Made by a program: the position numbers and the translations under genes | In this document: piece after piece, positions 8,890 through 17,954 of the stretch | Layout of the letters: each line of letters opens with the position of its first letter | How positions within the stretch are numbered: the first letter of the stretch is position 1 | The notes under the pieces: model-generated | Seen by the model: the letters and a program-made list of their open reading frames with translations, nothing else | The model's database searches: none | What the model was told of the DNA's origin: nothing | Source of the DNA: JAWKWH01 sp963669455 | Lineage (GTDB): Bacteria; Pseudomonadota; Alphaproteobacteria; Rhizobiales; Rhizobiaceae | Assembly (NCBI GenBank): GCA_963669455.1 | Contig: OY770026.1 | Coordinates: forward strand, 3,348,001-3,412,000 | Direction of reading: 5' to 3' | Length of the DNA: 64,000 nucleotides

Positions 8890-9702
8890 ATGACAAAACC
8901 ATTTAACAGCGTGTTTGGGGACAAAAAACCGGCAATCGCGATGGTGCATCTAGGCGCTCTGCCGGGTAGCCCACTTCATGATGGCAATGGCGGCATCGAA
9001 GCGATTGTCGAGGATGCACGCAAGGATCTCACCGCCTTACAGGCTGCCGGCTTTGACGCGGTGATGTTCGGCAATGAAAACGACCGCCCCTACGAGCTTG
9101 AGGTCGACACCGCGTCGACCGCATCGATGGCGTATGCCATCGGCTGCCTTCGTTCTGAATTATCCCTCCCGTTCGGTGTCAACGTTTTATGGGATCCGAT
9201 GGCGACAATCGCGCTTGCTGCGGCGACCGGTGCCAGTTTCGTGCGCGAAATCTTTACCGGTGTTTATGCCTCTGACATGGGTGTCTGGGCGCCGGATGCG
9301 GGCAAGGCAATTCGCTACCGCAACCGGTTGGGACGCGATGATCTGGCAGTCCTGTTCAACATATCGGCGGAATTCGCCGCATCGCTCGATAGCCGGTCAT
9401 TGGCCGACAGGGCGCGAAGCACCGTCTTTTCAAGCCTTCCAGATGCGGTGCTGGTTTCCGGCCAGATCACCGGCGAAGCCGCCAAGATGGAAGAGCTGGA
9501 AAGCGTCAAACGCGCACTTTCCGATACGCCTGTGCTGGCAAATACCGGCGTCAAACACGAGACCGTCGCCGACACGCTTGCCATTGCCGATGGATGTATC
9601 GTCGGTTCCTGCCTGAAGGTTGACGGTCATACATGGAATGCCGTCGATCCTGATCGCGCCGCCGAATTCATGGCGCTGGTCCGCAAGCAAAGAGGCGAAT
9701 AA
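8890..9702 (+). CDS. BtpA/SgcQ-family protein
   Basis: TIM-barrel protein of 270 residues belonging to the BtpA family, which includes E. coli SgcQ of the poorly understood sgc sugar operon and cyanobacterial BtpA. Visible family segments are 'AIAMVHLGALPGSPLH' at the N-terminus, 'GVNVLWDP' and 'ANTGVKHETVADTLAIADGCIVGS' (catalysis undefined). ATG at 8890 follows GAGAGGAA at a suitable distance. It starts an operon with an M42 peptidase and an FGGY kinase. The BtpA-M42 pairing mirrors sgcQ-sgcX of E. coli, so the two may act on one sugar derivative. Confidence 0.88.
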   Translation: MTKPFNSVFGDKKPAIAMVHLGALPGSPLHDGNGGIEAIVEDARKDLTALQAAGFDAVMFGNENDRPYELEVDTASTASMAYAIGCLRSELSLPFGVNVLWDPMATIALAAATGASFVREIFTGVYASDMGVWAPDAGKAIRYRNRLGRDDLAVLFNISAEFAASLDSRSLADRARSTVFSSLPDAVLVSGQITGEAAKMEELESVKRALSDTPVLANTGVKHETVADTLAIADGCIVGSCLKVDGHTWNAVDPDRAAEFMALVRKQRGE

Positions 9703-9708
9703 CAGGAG

Positions 9709-10818
9709 ATGGCGTCCAGGGCCAATATTGAGCGCGACCTGCGCGATCTGATGATGATCCCCGGCCTTAGCGGGCATGAGGGGCGGGTGCGGTCGCATAT
9801 CAAAAAACTGCTGCGAACCGAAGGGCTGGAAACCTCAACTGACCGGCTGGGCAATTTGATCACAACGATTGCGGGCGACGACGACGCGCCCTCGGTCATG
9901 CTGTTCACACATATGGACCAGCTCGGATTCGTCGTTCGCAAAATAGACGATGACGGTTTCGTCAGGATTGAACGTGTCGGCGGTGTCCCGGAGCGGGCCT
10001 TGGCGTCGCAACAGGTGCTGTTTCAGATTGGCGAAGGCCAGGACTGGCCCGGCATCATTGCCAACAAAAGCCACCACGCGACGCCGCCGGATGAAAAATA
10101 CCGGGTTCTTCCCTATCAGGAGATCTATATCGACACCGGACTGGCTGGGCGAGACGCAGTGCACAATGCCGGGATCAAGGTCGGCACGCCCGTGGTCTAC
10201 CGGCCAAACATTGTCGAGTTTCCACCCGACCGTATCGCCGGTACGTCAATCGACGACCGGGCCGGTTGCGCGGTGCTGCTCGATGTCGCCCGCCATTTTG
10301 CCAAAGCACCGCAAAAGCCTACCATTCACATTGTCTTTTCCGTTCAGGAGGAATTCAACCTGCGCGGCGCACTCACCGCTGCCCAGGCCCTGAAACCCGA
10401 TGTTGCCATTCAGATCGATCTGTTACTGACCGGCGATACGCCCGGCATGGAAAAACGAACCGGTGTGGCGCTTGGTGCCGGGCCCGGGATCAGCCTCTAT
10501 TCGTTTCATGGCCGCGGAACGCTGAACGGCACGATCCCCCACCCTGCCCTGCCGGCGCTGTTTGAGCGCGCGGCTTCAGCCGCCAAACTGCCGCTTCAAC
10601 GCAGTGCACAAACGGGAATTCTAACCGAGACATCCTATGTGCAACTGGTTGAAAATGGTGTTGCCGCAATCGATGTCGGATTTCCCTGCCGCTACACACA
10701 CTCCTCCCTGGAGATGTGCGACCTCAACGATCTTGCCGGTCTTGCCGACCTGCTGGCGACGGCGCTAACAATGATCGACGGTCAATTCTCGCTCGACAGG
10801 GATGATTTTGAGCAATGA
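9709..10818 (+). CDS. M42-family metallopeptidase (FrvX/SgcX-like)
   Basis: Cytoplasmic dinuclear-metal aminopeptidase or deacylase-like protein of 369 residues. Metal and catalytic residues are present: His68 and Asp70 in 'THMD', bridging Asp182 in 'SIDDRAG', the Glu214-Glu215 pair in 'VQEE' and His331 in 'YTHSS'. FrvX and SgcX, related proteins, also occur inside sugar operons, where their role is unclear. It starts 6 bases after the BtpA gene and overlaps the FGGY kinase gene by 4 bases (ATGA). A small N-acyl or glycosyl-amide conjugate is a possible substrate, which is inference. Confidence 0.9.
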   Translation: MASRANIERDLRDLMMIPGLSGHEGRVRSHIKKLLRTEGLETSTDRLGNLITTIAGDDDAPSVMLFTHMDQLGFVVRKIDDDGFVRIERVGGVPERALASQQVLFQIGEGQDWPGIIANKSHHATPPDEKYRVLPYQEIYIDTGLAGRDAVHNAGIKVGTPVVYRPNIVEFPPDRIAGTSIDDRAGCAVLLDVARHFAKAPQKPTIHIVFSVQEEFNLRGALTAAQALKPDVAIQIDLLLTGDTPGMEKRTGVALGAGPGISLYSFHGRGTLNGTIPHPALPALFERAASAAKLPLQRSAQTGILTETSYVQLVENGVAAIDVGFPCRYTHSSLEMCDLNDLAGLADLLATALTMIDGQFSLDRDDFEQ

Positions 10819-12302
10819 GTTACACACTTGGCGTTGATATCGGAACCTATGAAACCAAGGGCGTGCTTGTTGATGCGGATGGCGGCATTGTCGCCCAGGC
10901 CACCCGAAAGCACAAAATGCTGGTGCCGCAGGCGGGCTGGGCGGAGCATGATCCTGATCAGGACTGGTGGGGCGATTTTGTCCACGTAACCGGAGCGCTT
11001 CTGGCTGAAAGCCGCATTGATCCGAAAGCGATTTCGGCAATCGGCTGCAGCGCTATCGGCCCTTGCATGCTACCGGTGGATTCATCCGGCAATGCGCTGA
11101 TGAACGGCGTGCTCTATGGTGTCGATACCAGGTCGCATCAGGAAATCGAGCAGCTGAATGCCGCGATCGGCGACGACACTATCTTGAACAGATGCGGCAA
11201 TTCACTGTCGGCGCAGTCAGTCGGCCCGAAAATATTGTGGCTGAAGAACAACCGGCCGGACATTTTCGCAAAGACCGATAAAATCCATACCTCGACGACC
11301 TTCATCGTCAACAAGCTCACCGGGCGTGCGGTGATCGATCAATATACCGCTGCCAATACTTCGCCGCTTTACGATGCGGCAAGCCAGACATGGACCACGG
11401 AACTCACCGATGACATTGTCGACCCGGAGATGCTTCCCGAAATTCTCTGGTCCTGCGACATTGCCGGTGAAGTAACGGCCAGTGCGGCAGCCGAAACCGG
11501 ACTTGCCGCAGGCACGCCGGTTCTGACCGGAACAGTCGATGCGGCAGCCGAAGCGCTAAGTGTCGGCGTAGCCTCGCCCGGCGAGATGATGATGATGTAC
11601 GGATCATCGATATTCATCATCATGCCGACAAGCGAACGCATCATCGACCCGCGTCTTTGGTATGCACCCTGGCTGTTTGAGGGGCAGCACGCTTGCATGT
11701 CGAGCCTTGCCACGGCGGGAACGCTGACGCACTGGTTTCGCGACCAGTTTGCCCGCGATCTGCCTTTTGAGGATGCGTTTCCAATGCTGGTCGAAGAAGC
11801 GTCCGGTTCACCGCCAGGAGCAAACGGGCTGGTCATGCTGCCCTATTTTTCCGGGCAGCGGACCCCGGTCAACGATCCCCATGCCCGCGGCGCCTGGCTG
11901 GGGCTGAATTTGACCCACACGCGCGGCGACATGTTTCGGGCTTTGCTTGAGGGCATCGCGCTGGCCACCGGGCATATCACCAAGACTTACGCCGCCGCCG
12001 GGGCGCCTCCCTCAAAGCTGCTGGCGGTTGGCGGCGGCACGAAAAACAGCATCTGGCTGCAGGCGACATCCGACGCCACCGGAATGGCGCAGACGATCAA
12101 GCAACGCACCATTGGCGCGTCCTATGGCGACGCCTTTCTGGCCGCGATGGCCATCGGGGACGTGACATTGGACGATATCGACAACTGGAATCCGGTCGCC
12201 AGGACTGTCGAGCCCGAACCTGCCAGCCGGGCGGTGTTCGACGATCATTTGTCTGTGTTTGAACGCCTCTATGACCAGACCAAAAATCTCACCGGCAATT
12301 AG
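10815..12302 (+). CDS. FGGY-family carbohydrate kinase (xylulokinase-like)
   Basis: Sugar kinase of 495 residues with the two-lobed actin-like FGGY fold. The N-terminal phosphate motif is 'LGVDIGTYETKGVLVD', a substrate-lobe segment reads 'GTVDAAAEALSVG' and the adenosine motif is 'LLAVGGGTKNSIWLQATSD'. It phosphorylates a ketose or polyol at the end of the BtpA-M42 operon. The stop codon TAG is the first triplet of a TAGAGC-type dispersed repeat. It converges on the permease genes, leaving 24 bases between coding regions. Confidence 0.9.
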   Translation: MSYTLGVDIGTYETKGVLVDADGGIVAQATRKHKMLVPQAGWAEHDPDQDWWGDFVHVTGALLAESRIDPKAISAIGCSAIGPCMLPVDSSGNALMNGVLYGVDTRSHQEIEQLNAAIGDDTILNRCGNSLSAQSVGPKILWLKNNRPDIFAKTDKIHTSTTFIVNKLTGRAVIDQYTAANTSPLYDAASQTWTTELTDDIVDPEMLPEILWSCDIAGEVTASAAAETGLAAGTPVLTGTVDAAAEALSVGVASPGEMMMMYGSSIFIIMPTSERIIDPRLWYAPWLFEGQHACMSSLATAGTLTHWFRDQFARDLPFEDAFPMLVEEASGSPPGANGLVMLPYFSGQRTPVNDPHARGAWLGLNLTHTRGDMFRALLEGIALATGHITKTYAAAGAPPSKLLAVGGGTKNSIWLQATSDATGMAQTIKQRTIGASYGDAFLAAMAIGDVTLDDIDNWNPVARTVEPEPASRAVFDDHLSVFERLYDQTKNLTGN

Positions 12303-12317
12303 AGCAGTTTTGCTTAA
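12300..12317 (+). repeat. TAGAGC-type gene-end repeat
   Basis: TAGAGCAGTTTTGCTTAA shares the TAGAGC...TTG-C-TTAA layout of the copies at 3836, 56471 and 58647. The TAG is the stop codon of the FGGY kinase. It fills most of the gap before the convergent permease gene, which ends at 12327. Confidence 0.5.
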
Positions 12318-12326
12318 AAAAGCTGG

Positions 12327-13238
12327 CTACTTCACCGCGCCGGCAGTCATGCCCTTGATGATGTGCTTCTCAAGCAGAATACCGATGAAGATCAACGGCA
12401 GGATACCGGCCGCTGACAAGGCTGCCATCGACCACCAGTTGATGCCCTGACTGCCGGTCTGGCTGGCGATCATCACCGGCAGCGTCTTGGCGTCGGTCGA
12501 GGTCAGCAATGCGGCGAAGAAATATTCGTTCCAGCACAATACCAGCGACAGGATAAACGCCGCGACGATGCCCGGAAGCACGAGCGGGAAAACGATCCGC
12601 AAAAACGCGCCCCAGATCGACAGGCCATCGACGAGCGCTGCCTCCTCCAGCTCCACTGGCACGGAGGCGAACTGATCGCGCATGATCCAGATGACAATGG
12701 GCAAAACCATCAGTGTGTAGATGGCGATCATGCCGATGTGGCTGTCGAGCAGATCAAGCTGTTTGTAGAGCACGAGAAACGGTAGCGCCAGCACCACCGG
12801 CGGCAGGATCAGCTGCGACAGGAAAAAGAATGAAATATCCGAATTGCGCATGAAGCCGAATTTGTAGGAAAAACGGCTCAGCCCATAGGCCGCCAGCGAT
12901 CCAAGTGCTACGGCGAGCGCGGAGGCGGCAGACGAAATGATCACCGAGTTGAAAAACCGTTTCAGAAATTCCTCGCGCACCGTCGATGTGCTGAACAATG
13001 TGTCCGGCGACATGCCAAGCGACTTCCATCCGCGCCATTGCGGCCAATAGTCGATGAACGGGATCAGATTGCCCTTCATCACGTCGGGCGCAATCTTAAA
13101 CGATGTCGTGATCGTCCAGTAGATCGGAAAGATGCAAATCACCGCCCAGATGATCAACAGGGAGTAGACGACAATACGCATCGTCCACCAGCGCACCCGC
13201 TGGCGGCGGTCGAAATCGTCATGTGCCAGTACCGTCAT
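12327..13238 (-). CDS. Carbohydrate ABC transporter permease, MalG type
   Basis: Inner-membrane permease of 303 residues with about six hydrophobic segments and the cytoplasmic EAA loop 'EAALVDGLSIWGAFLRIVFP' that docks the ATPase. It pairs with the MalF-type permease directly upstream, its ATG sharing one base with that gene's TGA (TGATG). The ATPase for this importer is most likely the UgpC-type protein encoded divergently at 16381. Substrate not determined; the location suggests a sugar or oligosaccharide used by the neighbouring kinases. Confidence 0.92.
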   Translation of the reverse strand: MTVLAHDDFDRRQRVRWWTMRIVVYSLLIIWAVICIFPIYWTITTSFKIAPDVMKGNLIPFIDYWPQWRGWKSLGMSPDTLFSTSTVREEFLKRFFNSVIISSAASALAVALGSLAAYGLSRFSYKFGFMRNSDISFFFLSQLILPPVVLALPFLVLYKQLDLLDSHIGMIAIYTLMVLPIVIWIMRDQFASVPVELEEAALVDGLSIWGAFLRIVFPLVLPGIVAAFILSLVLCWNEYFFAALLTSTDAKTLPVMIASQTGSQGINWWSMAALSAAGILPLIFIGILLEKHIIKGMTAGAVK

Positions 13239-14356
13239 CAGCCCGTCCCCGTCATGCGGCGCACCAGCCGCTCGGACAGTTTGAGCAGCACGGTCATGAA
13301 AATAACAATGACGATCAGATAGACGATCGCCAGTAGCGTTCCGTAGCCGACATTGGAGCGGTCGCGATACTCGCGGAAGATAAAACTGGTAACCGAATCA
13401 GTCGCGCCGCCGGGACCGCCTGACGTGACATTGATGATGATGTCGGCCAGCTTCAACTTGAAGATGATGCGAATCATGACCGCGGTAATCGACACCGGCA
13501 GCATCAACGGAAAGGTGACCCCCCAGAACCGTTGCCAGGGCGTGGCGCCGTCGACCTCGGCTGCCTCCAGCACTTCTTTCGGCATTGCCTGCAGGCCAGC
13601 GAGTATCATGATCATCATGAACGGGATGAAGCTCCATGCATCCATCGCCATGATGGTGAACTTGGCCATCTCGGGCGAACCGAAGAAGGATGGACTGTCC
13701 CATCCAAGCCAACGCGCAAACCGTGCCAGCGGCCCGAAACGAACCTCCAGCATGGATTTTCCAACCATCCAGCTTACCGCAACGGGCGACAACATCAGCG
13801 GCAATAAAAATGTGACCCGCCAGAATTTTCGTGCCCTGATATCGGCGTTGAGCAACAGCGCCAGCCCAAATGCGATGGCGTATTCGACCAGAATGACGAC
13901 GGTGTAAATCACCATGTTGTAGAGCGCGTTCCAGTAGAACGGATCGCTCAACATCTGGCGTACATTGTCGAGGCCGTTGAACTTGCGTCCGGTCAAGGAA
14001 GACAGATTCCAGTCGGAAAAGGCGATCCACAGTCCGAACAGGAGCGGGAACACGACCATGGAAATGACGAACAATGCGGCCGGCAGCACGAACAGCGCCT
14101 TCTTGCCCTGTTCGCCATAAATCATCACCCGCGACAGGCACAACATGAACGCCCAAAGGAAGTAGGCGAATAGGACAGGCCGCCAATTGTCAAATCCCCA
14201 GTCGGTCATGCCGGCATCGCGAAACGCCTGCACAAGGAAAGCGAGCAGTAGCAGCGCAAACGACCCCCAGAGCAAAAACTGCCCGGTGCGTTTGCGCCCG
14301 CCGGAAATCATCTGCGTCTCGATCGTGTGGAGCAGATCGCCCTGGCTCGAACTCAT
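13238..14356 (-). CDS. Carbohydrate ABC transporter permease, MalF type
   Basis: Inner-membrane permease of 372 residues with the EAA motif 'EAAEVDGATPWQRFWGVTFP' near residue 270. The N-terminus is long, with several predicted membrane spans before the core domain, as in MalF relatives. It is the middle gene of a binding protein-MalF-MalG operon. A strong hairpin (14413-14446) separates it from the binding-protein gene and may give lower expression of the permeases than of the binding protein. Confidence 0.92.
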   Translation of the reverse strand: MSSSQGDLLHTIETQMISGGRKRTGQFLLWGSFALLLLAFLVQAFRDAGMTDWGFDNWRPVLFAYFLWAFMLCLSRVMIYGEQGKKALFVLPAALFVISMVVFPLLFGLWIAFSDWNLSSLTGRKFNGLDNVRQMLSDPFYWNALYNMVIYTVVILVEYAIAFGLALLLNADIRARKFWRVTFLLPLMLSPVAVSWMVGKSMLEVRFGPLARFARWLGWDSPSFFGSPEMAKFTIMAMDAWSFIPFMMIMILAGLQAMPKEVLEAAEVDGATPWQRFWGVTFPLMLPVSITAVMIRIIFKLKLADIIINVTSGGPGGATDSVTSFIFREYRDRSNVGYGTLLAIVYLIVIVIFMTVLLKLSERLVRRMTGTG

Positions 14357-14412
14357 ATGATTGCCTATTGAATATCGCCTCGGGCGATCATGATGGTGTT
14401 GGGACTACAAGA

Positions 14413-14446
14413 CAACCGGCCCCTCGGTCCTGTTGGGGGCCGGTTG
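14413..14446 (-). promoter_or_regulatory. Intercistronic hairpin between binding-protein and permease genes
   Basis: Perfect 11-bp inverted repeat CAACCGGCCCC / GGGGCCGGTTG with a 12-base loop. In the leftward mRNA it has no U-run after the stem, so it reads as an mRNA-stabilising or attenuating hairpin, not a clean terminator. Such hairpins downstream of binding-protein genes are known to favour high binding-protein levels. On the plus strand a T-run does follow, but no rightward gene ends there. Confidence 0.55.
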
Positions 14447-14461
14447 CACATTTTTCTCAGA

Positions 14462-16117
14462 TTACAGTCCGAGACTGGCCTTGTAGAGAGCTACCTGACT
14501 GTCACGGCCGATCTGGTCGGTGATCTTCTCCCAGGCCGCCGCGATGGCGTCTGCCGTTTCCTGGGCCGAGCCATATTGTCCGGCAAAGCCCTTGGCCAGT
14601 TCGTCTTCCGCCACCGAGTAATATTGGAAGATACCTGGAATGCGCGGTTCGATCGCCGCGTTGGCATGATTGTAGGAATCGGCGTTGGAACCGAGATAGT
14701 CTTCCACAAACGCGCGGTCGTAGCCTGCTTCTTCCCACTCATCGAAGTTGAAGTGGGAATTGCGGTAGGGCTGGAAGCCTGACGGATAGGCTGAGGTCCA
14801 AAGCGACAGGTCCTTGCCACCTAGATGCGCTGCGGCCGACCATGCGGCTTTTTTCTTCTTGGCATCGCCGTCGACGGTTGCCATCACATAGACACCCCAG
14901 CCGATATAGGCCATGTTCGGCGCTTCGTTGGCCTTGTTCTCCCACGCGCCGGTCTTGGAATTATAGACCTGGTCGGAGCCCGGCAGTATGTCGAAGCCGA
15001 CCACATCGCCAACCACCGAGGTGTCGGAGGTGCGTGCGTTGGAGCCGACATCGCCCCACCATGCCAGACCCGATCCGGTGCCGGCCAGGAACTGCTGGAA
15101 CGCGGTCGTTCCCGGATCGGCATTGATCTGATCGGCGGGAAAGGTGTCCATGATGTCCATGACTTCCTGAATGGCACGGACAAAGGCCGGGTTGTTGACC
15201 CGCGGTTTCATGGTATCGGCGTCGAACAGCCATGCCGGATCGTCGGGATGTTTCGCGTAAGCGGTGGCGCGATCTTCGAGGAAGTAGAAACCGAAACCGC
15301 CCCATCCTTTCAGAGGATCAAGGAAGCCATGGGCATCAAGACCGGTAAGCGGATCTTTCCGGCCTTTCAGGAATTTGGCGTGTGCGTTGACTTGCGCCCA
15401 GGTTTTCGGCGGCGCCCAATCGCCTTCACCACCGGCATCTTTCCACGCGGCGGCAAAATCCTCATTATCGTAATAGTCGGTCCGGTACACGAATGTGTGG
15501 CAATCGCCGTCGATCGAGATACGATAGGTCTTGCTGTCCCAGGTGCCGACCGGCGCCTTCAGATAGCCGACATAGTCGTCCATATCGATCAGTTTGGCGA
15601 CCCAGTCGGGCATCTCAGACGCCAGTCCCTTGCCACAAACGTCACCCTCAAACGGTGCACCCATTTCAATGATGTCGAAATCGACCGTTCCCGTCGCAAT
15701 CGATTGCTGGAGACGCGCATTGTAGTCAGCCTGCGCCAAGTCGATCCAATTGATCTTCGCGCCGGTATAGGCTTCCCATGGTTTCAAGAAACCACGGAAC
15801 AGAAAGTTGTGCAGGTTCTGGTTGTTGAGGCCCATGAAGGTGAGTTCAACACCGGCGAATTCGCCCGCCTGAACGGTTTCTTTTGTGCCTCCAAGGCACA
15901 ATTCACCGACCTTTTGCCACTCTGCGTCGCCCGGCGCACCAGCGCCAACACCTGGAATTTTCAGGATTTCGGCGCGCAGGCTTCCATGGGCGGCGGAAAA
16001 TGCGTTCGTCGCCATGCCCGGCAGCATCGACGTCGCCCCCAGCGCGGCCGCGCCCTTCAACAGGCCACGCCTGCTCGCCTGCATGGCCATCAGTTTGTTG
16101 TAAATGTCGACTCTCAT
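14462..16117 (-). CDS. Extracellular carbohydrate-binding protein (SBP family 1), Tat-exported
   Basis: Periplasmic binding protein of about 551 residues, larger than the usual 400-430 for MalE-type proteins. A twin-arginine signal (SRRGLLKG, Arg16-Arg17) precedes a hydrophobic stretch ending 'NAFSAAHG'. The body has many aromatic residues typical of sugar-binding clefts. The start at 16117 is chosen because GGAGG lies nine bases upstream; a longer frame from 16153 lacks this. Tat export implies folding before export. It heads the leftward importer operon and is divergent from the ATPase gene. Confidence 0.92.
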   Translation of the reverse strand: MRVDIYNKLMAMQASRRGLLKGAAALGATSMLPGMATNAFSAAHGSLRAEILKIPGVGAGAPGDAEWQKVGELCLGGTKETVQAGEFAGVELTFMGLNNQNLHNFLFRGFLKPWEAYTGAKINWIDLAQADYNARLQQSIATGTVDFDIIEMGAPFEGDVCGKGLASEMPDWVAKLIDMDDYVGYLKAPVGTWDSKTYRISIDGDCHTFVYRTDYYDNEDFAAAWKDAGGEGDWAPPKTWAQVNAHAKFLKGRKDPLTGLDAHGFLDPLKGWGGFGFYFLEDRATAYAKHPDDPAWLFDADTMKPRVNNPAFVRAIQEVMDIMDTFPADQINADPGTTAFQQFLAGTGSGLAWWGDVGSNARTSDTSVVGDVVGFDILPGSDQVYNSKTGAWENKANEAPNMAYIGWGVYVMATVDGDAKKKKAAWSAAAHLGGKDLSLWTSAYPSGFQPYRNSHFNFDEWEEAGYDRAFVEDYLGSNADSYNHANAAIEPRIPGIFQYYSVAEDELAKGFAGQYGSAQETADAIAAAWEKITDQIGRDSQVALYKASLGL

Positions 16118-16380
16118 ATTTATTCCTCCCAATTCGAACAAACCGGTATTCACATTCGTGCTTCCGGCGTTTCATTATTTGCAAGTGCGGTCACAGTTGA
16201 CGAATAATCCGTCAAAATCAATCCTGCCCTTCCTGATAGTCTGGAAAAAAGTAAGTGTACAAATGAGAAACGATACAGGTCAATTGATTGGCTGTCCAAA
16301 AAAAAATTGACGGTGAAATGGACAGCCGGACCATCGCCGGATAGGTTTCGAGTTTCGTTCAGTTTGATAGGGTAGGGTTG
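16118..16380. promoter_or_regulatory. Divergent promoter region with two inverted repeats
   Basis: This 263-bp gap separates the leftward binding-protein operon from the rightward ATPase-FucU-kinase operon. It contains two candidate operators. One is TTGACGAATAATCCGTCAA at 16197-16215, a near-palindrome with one mismatch. The other is a perfect 9-bp inverted repeat GGCTGTCCA (16290-16298) / TGGACAGCC (16319-16327), with arm centres 29 bp apart. No regulator gene adjoins them, so the controlling protein is unknown. Confidence 0.5.
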
Positions 16381-17478
16381 ATGGCGGGAGTCACGGTTTC
16401 AAAAGCACGCAAATCGTATGGAGAAGTCGAGGTCCTGCACGGCATCGACATCGACATCGCTGATGGTGAGTTTGTGGTGCTGGTCGGCCCATCGGGCTGC
16501 GGAAAGTCAACGCTACTTAGAATGACCGCCGGATTGGAAAGCGTCACCGGTGGCGAAATCTGCATTGGCGACAAGGTGGTCAATAACGTCCCGCCCAAGG
16601 ATAGGGATATTGCGATGGTGTTTCAAAGCTATGCGCTTTATCCCCACAAGACCGTTGCCGACAACATGGCGTTCGCCTTAAAGCTGCGCAAGATCGGGCA
16701 GGCGGAAATCAAGCGGCGGCTTGATAATGCTGCCGAAATTCTTGGCCTTGAGCCATATCTCAACCGGTATCCCCGGCAACTGTCTGGCGGTCAGCGTCAG
16801 CGGGTGGCCATGGGCCGGGCGATTGTGCGCGACCCGCAGGTATTTCTATTTGACGAGCCCTTGTCCAACCTCGACGCCAAGCTGCGGGTGCAGATGCGCA
16901 AGGAAATCAAGGAACTTCACCAGCGGCTCAAAACCACGACGATATTTGTCACCCATGATCAGGTCGAAGCGATGACCATGGCCGACAAGATCGTCGTTAT
17001 GAATGATGGCAATGTCGAGCAGATCGGCACACCGCTGGAACTTTACGACCGTCCGCGAAATCTGTTTGTCGCCACTTTCATCGGCTCGCCGTCGATGAAC
17101 CTGCTGGAGGGCACTTACCGCAAGAAGAACAACAAGTTCGTCTCGCCGGATGGAAGCCTACAGCCACTGCCATTCAGGCCACAGCTTGAAGACGGCGCTG
17201 CATTGATCTTCGGCATTCGGCCGGAACATCTCGACCTTGGCAGCCGAACAGGACTTGCAGCCGAAGTGACGGTGGTCGAACCGACCGGTTCGGAAATGCT
17301 GGTATTTGCCAAATATGGAAACCAGGAACTCGTCAGCGTTTTCCGTGAACGCCACGAATTTGCACCCGGCCGGAAAATCCGTCTTGTTCCGCGCGATGAT
17401 GCGATACACCTGTTTGATCCTTCGAGTGGAAAATCACTGCTTCCGCCAGCAGACAAGACTACAAGAAAAAGCGCCTGA
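16381..17478 (+). CDS. Carbohydrate ABC transporter ATP-binding protein, UgpC/MalK type
   Basis: ATPase of 365 residues. Walker A GPSGCGKST is at 36-44, LSGGQ at 134-138 and Walker B VFLFDEP at 154-160, followed by C-terminal TOBE-type regulatory domains with 'FGIRPEHLDLG'. The ATG at 16381 is used although a TTG immediately precedes it. It most likely drives the divergently encoded MalF/MalG permeases, which have no ATPase of their own. It is followed 17 bases later by the FucU gene, linking transport with mutarotation and phosphorylation of the incoming sugar. Confidence 0.92.
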   Translation: MAGVTVSKARKSYGEVEVLHGIDIDIADGEFVVLVGPSGCGKSTLLRMTAGLESVTGGEICIGDKVVNNVPPKDRDIAMVFQSYALYPHKTVADNMAFALKLRKIGQAEIKRRLDNAAEILGLEPYLNRYPRQLSGGQRQRVAMGRAIVRDPQVFLFDEPLSNLDAKLRVQMRKEIKELHQRLKTTTIFVTHDQVEAMTMADKIVVMNDGNVEQIGTPLELYDRPRNLFVATFIGSPSMNLLEGTYRKKNNKFVSPDGSLQPLPFRPQLEDGAALIFGIRPEHLDLGSRTGLAAEVTVVEPTGSEMLVFAKYGNQELVSVFRERHEFAPGRKIRLVPRDDAIHLFDPSSGKSLLPPADKTTRKSA

Positions 17479-17495
17479 AATTCGGGAGGCCAACC

Positions 17496-17948
17496 ATGCT
17501 AAAAGGCATCAACCCGCTGCTAAACGCCGACGTCTTGCAGGTGCTTCGCGCCATGGGGCACGGCGATGATCTGATTATTGCGGACACGAACTTTCCATCC
17601 GAGTCAGTCGCCAGACTGACTACTCACGGATCGCTTTTGCGGATTGACCGCAGCGCTGCCGAAGTGGTTGAGGCGGTGTTATCGGTCTATCCGCTTGACA
17701 CCTTTGTCGACGACGCGGCCGCGCGTATGGAGATTGTCGGGTCACCCGGCGAGGTGCCGCCGGTTCAACGGGAAGTTCAGGTGAAAATCGATGCCGCCAA
17801 CGGTACGCCGCTGCCGATGATTTCCATCGAGCGCTATGCCTTCTATGACCGCGCCAAGAAGGCCTATGCGGTGATCCAGACCCATGAACGGCGCTTTTAC
17901 GGGTGTTTTGCCTTTAGGAAGGGCGTCATCCCGCCGGATAATGCATAA
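17496..17948 (+). CDS. fucU: RbsD/FucU-family sugar mutarotase, L-fucose mutarotase type
   Basis: Cytoplasmic mutarotase of 150 residues that interconverts sugar anomers before catabolism. It aligns by eye with E. coli FucU over its length: 'MLKGINPLL', the active-site region 'MGHGDDLIIADTNFP' with His22 and Asp30, and the C-terminal 'FYDRAKKAYAVIQTHERRFYG'. This favours FucU over RbsD. It lies between the transporter ATPase and a ribokinase-like gene, so the transported sugar is probably L-fucose or a related aldose. Sure of the family, less so of the sugar. Confidence 0.9.
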   Translation: MLKGINPLLNADVLQVLRAMGHGDDLIIADTNFPSESVARLTTHGSLLRIDRSAAEVVEAVLSVYPLDTFVDDAAARMEIVGSPGEVPPVQREVQVKIDAANGTPLPMISIERYAFYDRAKKAYAVIQTHERRFYGCFAFRKGVIPPDNA

Positions 17949-17954
17949 GCGGCG

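Noticed and set aside
14825..16207. 460-residue plus-strand frame
   Set aside because: It is the antisense shadow of the Tat-exported binding-protein gene.
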